Below, piece after piece: positions 1-5,436 of a stretch of DNA of 6,215 nucleotides; the stretch's first letter is position 1, and the number at the start of each line of letters is the position of its first letter. The notes under the pieces were generated by a model. That model ran no database searches. It had not been told where the DNA came from and saw only the letters and a list, made by a program, of their open reading frames with translations. Both the position numbers and the translations under genes were made by a program. This DNA comes from an uncultured Ruminococcus sp. (GTDB lineage Bacteria > Bacillota > Clostridia > Oscillospirales > Acutalibacteraceae). The stretch spans positions 1 through 6,215 of the forward strand of contig CACZPV010000003.1 in assembly GCA_902783065.1 (NCBI GenBank). The letters are read 5' to 3'.

Positions 1-153
1 GCACGCCGCAGGCTGCGGAACGCCAGCCGTAGGCAGCGCAGCGGCGGTTGTAAGGGTGTTAAGGAAAAGGGATTGTCAAAGGGGAAACCCTTAAGAGGGC
101 AAGCGCCCTCTTGTGGTTTTCCTCTTTGAATAGTGCCCGTAAGGGCACACTAT
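1..153. repeat. GC-rich, hairpin-rich intergenic repeat-like block
   Basis: The first 50 bases are far richer in GC than the rest of the window and fold into short hairpins (CCGCA at 6-10 with TGCGG at 14-18; GCC/GGC around 27-35). Next is a long imperfect hairpin. Its outer arms are 76-89 and 115-129, 14 pairs with one G-T wobble and one bulged T. Its inner stem is perfect: AAGAGGGC at 93-100, loop AAGC, GCCCTCTT at 105-112. A third hairpin has GTGCCC at 133-138 and GGGCAC at 143-148 around GTAA. From memory this composition resembles intergenic repeats scattered through Oscillospiraceae genomes, but only one copy is in view, so repeat status is inferred. Frame 1 is open from 1 to a TGA at 127-129, but its translation is low-complexity and basic, and I do not call it a gene. 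The block could also be the 3' end and terminator of a gene left of the window. Confidence 0.45.
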
Positions 154-251
154 CCGAGAAAGCAGATGACTGATGAATTTGTTTTAGTCTAAATGGCTGC
201 GGGCATTAGTAAGGATCCAGAGGCTCGCTGGTTTTATTTCCGTTTGTAACC
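154..251. other. Intergenic stretch without a gene
   Basis: I see no coding sequence or recognised RNA here. The only structure is a weak hairpin, CCAG at 217-220 with CTGG at 228-231, followed by TTTTATTT at 232-239. This could be a poor rho-independent terminator for transcription entering from the left. Base composition returns to that of the neighbouring genes. Confidence 0.4.
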
Positions 252-280
252 TTGTTTTATCCTGTCAAACATGGTAATAT
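252..280 (+). promoter_or_regulatory. Probable sigma-A promoter of the zinc-ribbon/TPM/radical SAM operon
   Basis: TTGTTT at 252-257 (-35) is separated by 17 bases from TAATAT at 275-280 (-10). The -10 is preceded by TG plus one base at 272-274, the extended -10 signature. Transcription would start near 287 and give a leader of about 50 bases. An overlapping TATAAT at 278-283 has a poor 20-base spacing to the same -35. Both hexamers deviate from consensus, so confidence is moderate. Confidence 0.5.
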
Positions 281-323
281 AATATCAGAATATATAAATT
301 TTGCCCTTTATTTGGTGTAATAT

Positions 324-331
324 AAAAGGAG
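324..331 (+). promoter_or_regulatory. Ribosome binding site of the zinc-ribbon membrane protein gene
   Basis: AAAAGGAG lies 7 bases upstream of the ATG at 339. It supports that start, which also places the first zinc-ribbon Cys only four residues into the protein. Confidence 0.8.
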
Positions 332-338
332 TGATACT

Positions 339-1973
339 ATGATCTATTGTCCGAACTGTGGATCAGAACTGATTTTTGATACTGCTTCACAGATGATGAT
401 TTGTGGATACTGCAAGAATCGTCTGGATCCACGTTTAATCACTGACAATGCATCGAACGATGCAAAAACCGAATCTCATTACGATAGCTATGCTTATGTT
501 TGTCCGTCCTGCGGCGCAGAAATCGAAACAACGGATAAAAATGATGCCGTAGGCTTTTGTCCGTATTGCAAAGGTTCATCTATGATATTTGACAAACTGC
601 GACAGGATTGGATCCCTGACGGGATCATTCCATTTAAAATCACTAAAGAACAATGTAAGCAGCTTTATTGTGCCGAGGTCAAAAAACACTTTTTTGTTTC
701 ACGCAAGTACAAAGATCCAGCCCTGATTGACAGCTTCAGGGGTATCTATATGCCTTATTGCCGCCTTACAGGTGTGATAGACGGACCAGTGTCCCTCAGA
801 GCCAGAAGCAAGGAAACGTACATCGGAAATGACTACTACAAGACGGATTACTACGATCTCAGATGTAATACACACTGTACCGTTACAGAAAGAATTGCAC
901 ATGATGCATCAGCTGCCTTTGACGATCATATCAGTGAAAGACTTGGTGTGTATGACGAAACTGAACTGAAAAGCTTTAATCCTGCTTACCTGAGCGGCTT
1001 TTATGCTGAAAGCGGAAATGCAGATATGAACGAATACGCTTATTTGGCACAGGATGAAATGAAGTCCTTTATAAGTCATGAATTTGAAAATACCCCTGCC
1101 ATGAAAATGGTTACCGATGCCGGTTCTCTTACAATAGAACATGATAATGCCGAAAATGTTATTCCTATTCAGATAGTTTCTTCTAAGCGAAGATTGTTTC
1201 CCGTATGGTTTATGAGCTACCGCAGAGGAAAAAAGATCACATATGCTGCTGTCAACGGACAGACCGGTAAAGTTGCTGCTGATCTTCCGCTCAGTCCCAT
1301 CAAAATTCTTATAACAGCTTTTGTAATTTCAGCAATCATTTTTGGACTACTGATGTTCGCTGTAGATTATCTTCCGACAGTGCCTGCAACTGCCACTCTT
1401 GGTGTTTGCTCGATGCTGGGGTTTGCAGGAATGTATGTTTTGCAGCACTGCTATATCAGAACGGTCGGTCTGGCGCTTCATCAAAAGGAAATGACACAAA
1501 AACTTCCTTTTGGGTTTATTTTCCAGAGTATTGTTGGCGCCGCCAGTATAATACTCGTCACAACGGACGGTACTTACCAGAAATATCGTTATATGATAGG
1601 ATTAGTCCTTGGTGCAATTTCTATTGGCAGCCTGATTCTGCATTATTTTCTCAGTCAGTCAAATCTCACCGGAAAAATAAAGAAAATCAATCTCACAAGC
1701 ATGTCAATGCAGTCAAACGGAATTCTTATCGAAGCTAAAAAATTCAATAAGATCAATGCACTGATGCGTGCAGTGATGTTTCTTACGCTGATTGCTTTCA
1801 TCCCTTTAATTATAATAAATGACCAAAGTAATGCATTCTATTATGGATTGGCCGCCATCGATGCCGCAGAACTTTTTGTCCTGACGCTTATGCATATCAT
1901 GTTCCAGAGCAGAATTGCAGAACGCAGACTGCCGCAGTTCAACAAGAAGGGAGCAGCTTATGATAAAATCTAA
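339..1973 (+). CDS. Double zinc-ribbon polytopic membrane protein, first gene of the TPM/radical SAM operon
   Basis: This protein has 544 residues. Two zinc ribbons open it: C4-x2-C7 with C22-x2-C25, and C55-x2-C58 with C74-x2-C77. A soluble region follows to about residue 320. It contains FPVWFMSY (287-294) and AVNGQTGKV (304-312), a signature I recognise from a widespread Firmicute family of zinc-ribbon membrane proteins, often labelled TFIIB-type zinc ribbon or wrongly PriA-like. The C-terminal part has about six hydrophobic segments, near 322-343, 350-369, 392-408, 418-437, 474-493 and 499-520. The ribbons, which precede the first span and lack a signal peptide, are probably cytoplasmic. 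The last 14 bases overlap the start of the TPM-domain gene, so the two are probably translationally coupled and work at the same membrane. The biochemical role is unknown. The ribbons could bind zinc for protein or nucleic-acid contact; no helicase motifs are present. Gene and topology are well supported, function is not. Confidence 0.88.
   Translation: MIYCPNCGSELIFDTASQMMICGYCKNRLDPRLITDNASNDAKTESHYDSYAYVCPSCGAEIETTDKNDAVGFCPYCKGSSMIFDKLRQDWIPDGIIPFKITKEQCKQLYCAEVKKHFFVSRKYKDPALIDSFRGIYMPYCRLTGVIDGPVSLRARSKETYIGNDYYKTDYYDLRCNTHCTVTERIAHDASAAFDDHISERLGVYDETELKSFNPAYLSGFYAESGNADMNEYAYLAQDEMKSFISHEFENTPAMKMVTDAGSLTIEHDNAENVIPIQIVSSKRRLFPVWFMSYRRGKKITYAAVNGQTGKVAADLPLSPIKILITAFVISAIIFGLLMFAVDYLPTVPATATLGVCSMLGFAGMYVLQHCYIRTVGLALHQKEMTQKLPFGFIFQSIVGAASIILVTTDGTYQKYRYMIGLVLGAISIGSLILHYFLSQSNLTGKIKKINLTSMSMQSNGILIEAKKFNKINALMRAVMFLTLIAFIPLIIINDQSNAFYYGLAAIDAAELFVLTLMHIMFQSRIAERRLPQFNKKGAAYDKI
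1947..1953 (+). promoter_or_regulatory. Ribosome binding site that decides the TPM protein start
   Basis: AAGGGAG lies 6 bases before the ATG at 1960, inside the end of the upstream gene. It favours the 1960 start over the in-frame ATG at 1915. The 1915 start would add 15 residues in front of an otherwise normal signal peptide. Confidence 0.75.
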
Positions 1974-2772
1974 TAAATTCAGATCAATCGTATGTGTCAT
2001 GTTTGTGATCACTATAATGCTCACTTTTACGGTAATTGCTGATGCAGCTAATGAACCAAGATACAGGAATACGGAAACAGGAAATAAGGTTGTTATAATT
2101 GATAATGCAGATTTGCTGACAGATGAAGAGGAAAGAAAGCTTACAGAAGATATGTCTCCGCTGACTGTTTACGGAAATGTTGCTTTCTGGACAACGGAAG
2201 AGGAAGCCTATGATGAAATAGATCAGGCTCGTCTGAAGCGTAAAGAACTGTTCGGCTATGAAAGCGGATGCATTTTTGTAATAAACATGAATATACGCAA
2301 ACTGACCATTCAGTCCTACGGTACGATAAACGAATCAATTAATGACTCTATGGCTCGTTCCATTACAGACAACGTAAGCAAATATGCAACAAAAAAAGAT
2401 TATTACACATGTTCCAAAAAAGCCTTTTCACAAATAATGACTGTTTGTGAAAGGGGTCACATCAGTGAACCTCTCAAAATCAGCGGTTATGTGGTTATCT
2501 CCCTGATGCTTGGACTGATCATTGCCATCAGCATTGCTTTCTCGAAAAAGAATAATCCGCTGCTGGAATCTTATCTTTTACAAAATGACATGCCCTATCA
2601 GGCAGAGGGCGGTTTAAATAGTCCTGTCACTACTTATTTTATAAACTCTAAAACCGATTACCGACCGCCGGCATCCACAAGTTCCGATTCGGGCAGCAGC
2701 TGTTCAAGCTGTTCCAGTTGTTCAAGCTGCGGCGGAGGCGGATGCGGCAGCGGCGGCAGTTCCTCTTTCTGA
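1960..2772 (+). CDS. Membrane-anchored TPM-domain (YgcG-like) protein with a Cys/Ser/Gly tail
   Basis: From the ATG at 1960 the product has 270 residues. An N-terminal signal peptide carries Lys/Arg then a hydrophobic core, with likely cleavage after A29 in the motif ADA. A TPM domain spans about 43-165, with the family's opening pattern VIIDNADLLTDEEERKL. One membrane span lies near 174-194, flanked by K196-K197. A tail of about 75 residues ends CSSCSSCSSC (248-257), four Gly, C262, then Gly/Ser and a terminal Phe. By the positive-inside rule the TPM domain is outside and the Cys tail is in the cytoplasm. TPM proteins usually end in Gly/Ser-rich tails; five regularly spaced Cys are unusual. 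The domain is known from YgcG proteins and plant TLP18.3, where phosphatase activity was reported, but its bacterial role is unclear. The radical SAM gene starts 2 bases after the stop, so the tail is a candidate substrate. Direct metal binding by the tail is the main alternative. Confidence 0.87.
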   Translation: MIKSNKFRSIVCVMFVITIMLTFTVIADAANEPRYRNTETGNKVVIIDNADLLTDEEERKLTEDMSPLTVYGNVAFWTTEEEAYDEIDQARLKRKELFGYESGCIFVINMNIRKLTIQSYGTINESINDSMARSITDNVSKYATKKDYYTCSKKAFSQIMTVCERGHISEPLKISGYVVISLMLGLIIAISIAFSKKNNPLLESYLLQNDMPYQAEGGLNSPVTTYFINSKTDYRPPASTSSDSGSSCSSCSSCSSCGGGGCGSGGSSSF

Positions 2773-2774
2773 TA

Positions 2775-3755
2775 ATGGAACAATTCAATTATAAGGATTT
2801 TACCCTCCAGTGGCATATCACACACCGCTGCAACCTGAGATGCCGGCACTGCTATCAGGAGGACTACAGTGCGTTTGAAAGCCTGACAGACGCAGAAAAT
2901 ATCTTGCAGCAATACTGCATATTGCTAAAAACATACGGCTGTAACGGCAGACTTAATATCACGGGCGGAGAACCACTTACACACCCGCATTTGTTTGATT
3001 TGCTTCATGCTGCACGTTCAAAAGGGATAAAAACAGGTGTCCTGACCAACGGCACTCTTATAGGTACATGGGAAGCGCGAAAACTGAAAGCATGCGGCGT
3101 GGATTATGTTCAGGTCAGTCTTGACGGCACGGAAAAAGTCCATGACGCTATCCGTGGAAAGGGAAACTTTGAAAAGGCTGTAAACGGCATCTGCGCGCTT
3201 CGATCACAAGGTATTTTTACGAGCGTTTCCTTTACCGCTCAAAATAACAATTGCCGGGAATTAAAAAAGTTAGCGGCATTTTGCGATGATATAGGAGCAG
3301 ATAAGCTTTGGTTTGACAGAGTTATCATACCGGAGGAAGAGGACAGCGAAAAACTCACACTTTCCGCCGACAGCTTCCGGAAACTGTGCCGTACTGCTGC
3401 ACGGCTGAACAGGAAGGGAAAGGTATTCTGCGGCAGAGCACTGCAGTTTATCCCCTGCAGCAGCAAGCTGGTATACCATTGCTCAGCAGGAGAAAATCTG
3501 CTGGTTGTTCTTGCAAGCGGAGATGTTATGCCGTGCAGACGGCTCCCTCTTATCATAGGAAATATCAGAGAAACCGACCTTCTGACCCTCCATCAGAACA
3601 GTTCTGTTATGAAAAAACTGCGGGCGATAGGTATTCCGCAGGGGTGTATGGCTTGTTCCTATGCTTCATTGTGCCGGGGAGGATCAAAATGTGTTGCCTA
3701 TGCCAAAACCGGCAGATTTGATATTCCTGACCCGGATTGCATATTGTCTGAATAA
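2775..3755 (+). CDS. Radical SAM/SPASM enzyme, candidate modifier of the Cys-rich TPM tail
   Basis: Starting at the ATG at 2775 the protein has 326 residues. The radical SAM motif C19-x3-C23-x2-C26 binds the catalytic 4Fe-4S cluster, and GGEP at 64-67 is the SAM-contact motif. The SPASM part fits C236-x12-G249-x4-C254, then C291-x2-C294-x5-C300-x5-C306 and a final C322 in DPDC. Seven Cys is the number expected for two auxiliary clusters. The usual CX3C step is CX5C here, within GGSKCVAYA. That stretch resembles the GGSRARAYA segment of some SPASM proteins linked to heme or tungsten-cofactor maturation. Such enzymes commonly modify peptides, forming thioether or C-C links. There is no N-terminal peptide-recognition (RRE) domain; the barrel begins almost at once. 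A TTG at 2718 would add 19 basic residues read from the other gene's Cys/Gly repeat and is unlikely. No strong ribosome site precedes the ATG, so translation is probably coupled to the TPM gene. The substrate is inferred from position. Confidence 0.88.
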   Translation: MEQFNYKDFTLQWHITHRCNLRCRHCYQEDYSAFESLTDAENILQQYCILLKTYGCNGRLNITGGEPLTHPHLFDLLHAARSKGIKTGVLTNGTLIGTWEARKLKACGVDYVQVSLDGTEKVHDAIRGKGNFEKAVNGICALRSQGIFTSVSFTAQNNNCRELKKLAAFCDDIGADKLWFDRVIIPEEEDSEKLTLSADSFRKLCRTAARLNRKGKVFCGRALQFIPCSSKLVYHCSAGENLLVVLASGDVMPCRRLPLIIGNIRETDLLTLHQNSSVMKKLRAIGIPQGCMACSYASLCRGGSKCVAYAKTGRFDIPDPDCILSE

Positions 3756-3807
3756 ATCTTAGCATTATAACTACACTTTTAACGTTACCTGATTTTAATG
3801 TGTTCAG

Positions 3808-3836
3808 GCGGCATGCGTGCACAGCACTCATGCCGC
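3808..3836 (+). terminator. Probable terminator hairpin of the three-gene operon
   Basis: GCGGCATG at 3808-3815 pairs perfectly with CATGCCGC at 3829-3836. Inside, GTGC at 3817-3820 pairs with GCAC at 3824-3827 around a 3-base loop, with one C-T mismatch between the stems. It lies about 50 bases after the radical SAM stop. The trailing sequence (TGTTACTTAAATTCT) is only moderately T-rich, so this is not a textbook intrinsic terminator. Confidence 0.5.
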
Positions 3837-3849
3837 TGTTACTTAAATT

Positions 3850-3912
3850 CTCCCCCTTCCCTTGGGGAACGGGACAGAGGGATGAGCAGAAAAGCTGCAC
3901 CTTGCGGGTGAG
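3850..3912. repeat. Repeat-like cluster of small hairpins in the convergent intergenic region
   Basis: Three small hairpins follow one another. The first spans 3854-3873: CCC plus TTCCC pair with GGGAA plus GGG, with a bulged C. The second has GCAG at 3886-3889 and CTGC at 3895-3898. The third has CACC at 3898-3901 and GGTG at 3907-3910. The pattern of a CCCC/GGGG hairpin followed by ACAGAGGGATGAG resembles short interspersed intergenic repeats I recall from Oscillospiraceae, but no second copy is in the window. It differs from the block at 1-153. Confidence 0.35.
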
Positions 3913-3913
3913 C

Positions 3914-3997
3914 ACCTGAATTAGTGACAATGTATAAAATAACGCATCATTACTGTATATTCAGCGGAATTTGTAATCAAATCTCACTAATTCAGGT
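3914..3997. repeat. Perfect 14-bp inverted repeat bounding an 84-base segment
   Basis: ACCTGAATTAGTGA at 3914-3927 is the exact reverse complement of TCACTAATTCAGGT at 3984-3997, with 56 AT-rich bases between. Pairing stops sharply at both ends of each arm. The segment has no coding capacity. It could be terminal repeats of a very small miniature element, a long-looped RNA stem, or a remnant. I see no clear target-site duplication. Confidence 0.6.
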
Positions 3998-4000
3998 ACA

Positions 4001-4052
4001 AAATAAACAAAGACAGAGGAACATCGTAAAACAATTGTTCTCCGCCTTTGTT
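4001..4052 (-). terminator. Rho-independent terminator of the HAD phosphatase gene
   Basis: On the - strand, the arm complementary to 4036-4052 pairs with the arm complementary to 4006-4023. The stem has about 17 pairs, of which two are G-U wobbles, with one bulge and a 12-base loop. It is followed by TATTTT (complement of 4000-4005). It lies about 47 bases beyond the stop codon. The + strand lacks a T run after the stem, so it should act mainly on - strand transcripts. Confidence 0.75.
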
Positions 4053-4099
4053 CATTGTTGACAAATCTCTGTTCACCGTATGTTTGACTGGTGATAAAA

Positions 4100-4933
4100 T
4101 TAAACATAGCAAGGTGTCTTTGAAGGAATTTTCAGAATCTTTTTTAAAAGGTAAGCAATTCCATCCTCATCGTTGGAGCGTGTAATATAATCAGCGGCAT
4201 CCTTTACAGGCTGTTTTGCATTGGACATTGCTACGCCAAGACCTGCATAACGTATCATGGAAATATCATTGAATCCGTCACCGCAGGCAATACATTCTTC
4301 TGTTTTTAAACCGGTCATTTTCAGAAGTCTGTCTATAGACATTGCTTTATCAACGCCTTTCGGAACAACCTCAAGGAAGAAAGCCTCCGATTTAAAAATT
4401 CCCAGTATATCCTTGTATTTGTCATACAGGATTTTTTCAAGCTGCAAGATTACATCGGGATCACCATGAATCAGGCATTTATTGATATCAAAATTGACAT
4501 ATCCGGCAAAATCATCAGTATACTTGATTCCCATACCATTAATTTTTGCTTCTAACTCGGTATATTGGTTCATATGATTTCCTACAAGAATATCAGTACC
4601 TTCATATGTATTGATACCGACGGGATAATCACGTATGATATCACAAATTTCCGGAATAACATGCAGCGGCAGTTTTTGCTGGAACATAATATCTCCCGAT
4701 TGACAGTCTATAACACATCCGCCGTTAAACGCTAAAATATAACCTCCGTATTCTTTCAGACAAAGGCTTTCGGCATGGGGCACAATCCCCATTGTAGGCC
4801 GTCCGGATGCAAGAATAACTTTACCGCCGTTTTTCTGAAATTCCATCAGACGCTTCTTTGTTTTTTCTGTAATGACCTTTTCGGAATTTGTCAGCGTTCC
4901 GTCCAGATCCAGCGCAATGATTTTGTATTGCAT
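4100..4933 (-). CDS. Cof-type HAD-IIB family phosphatase
   Basis: This cytoplasmic protein has 277 residues, typical for the Cof/HAD-IIB family of sugar-phosphate, nucleotide or cofactor phosphatases. All four HAD motifs are visible. Motif I is DLDGT with nucleophile D9 and acid/base D11. Motif II is S43 in LASGRP. Motif III is K196 in GVDKAMSIDRLL. Motif IV is GDGFND at 218-223 with Mg-binding D219 and D223. A C2-type cap lies between about residues 80 and 190, with N70-G71 just before it as is usual in the family. The start is supported by TAGAGGGAAA (complement of 4938-4947) just upstream. It has its own promoter and terminator and converges on the radical SAM operon, so it is probably a single-gene unit. 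Substrates of this family cannot be read from sequence, and I assign none. Catalytic class is very sure. Confidence 0.93.
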   Translation of the reverse strand: MQYKIIALDLDGTLTNSEKVITEKTKKRLMEFQKNGGKVILASGRPTMGIVPHAESLCLKEYGGYILAFNGGCVIDCQSGDIMFQQKLPLHVIPEICDIIRDYPVGINTYEGTDILVGNHMNQYTELEAKINGMGIKYTDDFAGYVNFDINKCLIHGDPDVILQLEKILYDKYKDILGIFKSEAFFLEVVPKGVDKAMSIDRLLKMTGLKTEECIACGDGFNDISMIRYAGLGVAMSNAKQPVKDAADYITRSNDEDGIAYLLKKILKIPSKTPCYV

Positions 4934-4956
4934 AACATTTCCCTCTATCCGGTTGT

Positions 4957-5000
4957 GACAATACTATACAGCTGTAAAAACACAGCTGTATAGTACTGTC
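4957..5000 (-). promoter_or_regulatory. 44-base inverted repeat in the HAD phosphatase leader
   Basis: TACTATACAGCTGT at 4962-4975 and ACAGCTGTATAGTA at 4982-4995 form a perfect 14-bp stem around the 6-base loop AAAAAC. After one mismatch, GACA at 4957-4960 pairs with TGTC at 4997-5000, giving 18 pairs in all. It lies between the mapped promoter and the ribosome site, so it would be transcribed. Each arm also contains a palindromic core, ACAGCTGT. It may act as a DNA operator for a dimeric repressor or as an mRNA hairpin. No T run follows it on the - strand, which argues against a terminator. Confidence 0.7.
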
Positions 5001-5030
5001 CATTTCTATTCCTTTTCCTTTTTCGGGTAT

Positions 5031-5059
5031 ATTTTAACTCATTGTTAAAGTTTTGTCAA
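5031..5059 (-). promoter_or_regulatory. Near-consensus promoter of the HAD phosphatase gene
   Basis: Read on the - strand, TTGACA (complement of 5054-5059) is followed after exactly 17 bases by TAAAAT (complement of 5031-5036). The -35 is perfect and the -10 has five of six consensus bases. Transcription would start near 5024, giving a leader of about 90 bases that carries the long inverted repeat. Confidence 0.8.
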
Positions 5060-5138
5060 TATAATTTTCGGGTTTCATTTTCTATTTTGATAACTAAAAA
5101 AACTATTTAGTAAATTTAAATTAATTTAAAAAAATATA

Positions 5139-5166
5139 TTGAAAAATTCCTGATAAAGTGTATAAT
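5139..5166 (+). promoter_or_regulatory. Probable promoter of the starch-binding lipoprotein gene
   Basis: TTGAAA at 5139-5144, a 16-base spacer and a perfect TATAAT at 5161-5166 form a good sigma-A promoter in an AT-rich stretch. A start near 5173 would leave a leader of about 264 bases before the ATG at 5437. It is divergent from the HAD promoter, with about 80 bases between the two -35 boxes. Confidence 0.65.
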
Positions 5167-5172
5167 TAGTAT

Positions 5173-5421
5173 ATAACTATATTTTTACAGACGATCGTAT
5201 AATATCTGATAACATAAGTCACTGATTTGTGACCTATTACTTAAAACAATAACGTCCAGGCCTTAAATTCAGTAATAGTGTGTTTCTGTAAACTGCTGTC
5301 TTATATTTTAGTCCGGCATCTGTTCGATTTTTTTTGATGCCTGAACAGCTAAGGAGATACCTATATTCGTTTTAGAGTAATATCCGGATATTTTCGCTCG
5401 GCTTATTATTTCTTAAATTAA
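5173..5421 (+). other. Long untranslated leader with alternative stems and a palindrome
   Basis: I find no gene here and recognise no known riboswitch. Visible structures are a hairpin GTCAC/GTGAC (5218-5222 with 5229-5233); GGCATC at 5315-5320 able to pair with GATGCC at 5336-5341; CTGTTC at 5320-5325 able to pair with GAACAG at 5343-5348; a run of eight T at 5328-5335; and the perfect palindrome AATATCCGGATATT at 5379-5392. AAGGAG at 5351-5356 looks like a ribosome site but no start codon follows at a usable distance. Confidence 0.4.
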
Positions 5422-5422
5422 C

Positions 5423-5428
5423 GGAGGT
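5423..5428 (+). promoter_or_regulatory. Strong ribosome binding site of the lipoprotein gene
   Basis: GGAGGT lies 8 bases before the ATG at 5437 and fixes that start, which begins directly with a lipoprotein signal peptide. Confidence 0.88.
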
Positions 5429-5436
5429 CAATTATC

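Noticed and set aside
1..129. Open frame running in from the left edge
   Set aside because: The translation is basic and low-complexity and the DNA is made of hairpins; it reads as repeat sequence, not protein.
339..600. PriA helicase or transcription-factor identity for the zinc-ribbon protein
   Set aside because: Only the CxxC ribbons would support it. There are no Walker or helicase motifs and the second half is membrane-spanning.
1915..1959. Upstream ATG for the TPM gene
   Set aside because: It would put 15 polar residues before the signal peptide and has no ribosome site, whereas the ATG at 1960 has AAGGGAG at good spacing.
2685..2772. Cys tail as a zinc-binding domain
   Set aside because: Not excluded, but a flexible Ser/Gly-rich CSSC ladder does not look like a zinc-ribbon fold, and the adjacent radical SAM gene gives a better explanation.
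2718..2774. TTG start that would extend the radical SAM enzyme by 19 residues
   Set aside because: The added Arg-rich stretch is just another frame of the Cys/Gly repeat of the TPM gene; the ATG at 2775 starts right before the enzyme fold.
3607..3930. Minus-strand ORF overlapping the end of the radical SAM gene
   Set aside because: It runs through the operon terminator and the hairpin cluster and overlaps conserved SPASM codons; no recognisable protein features or ribosome site.
5315..5348. H-type pseudoknot formed by the two interleaved stems
   Set aside because: The connecting loops would be 0 and 1 base, too short to let both 5-6 bp stems form together; competing stems are more plausible.
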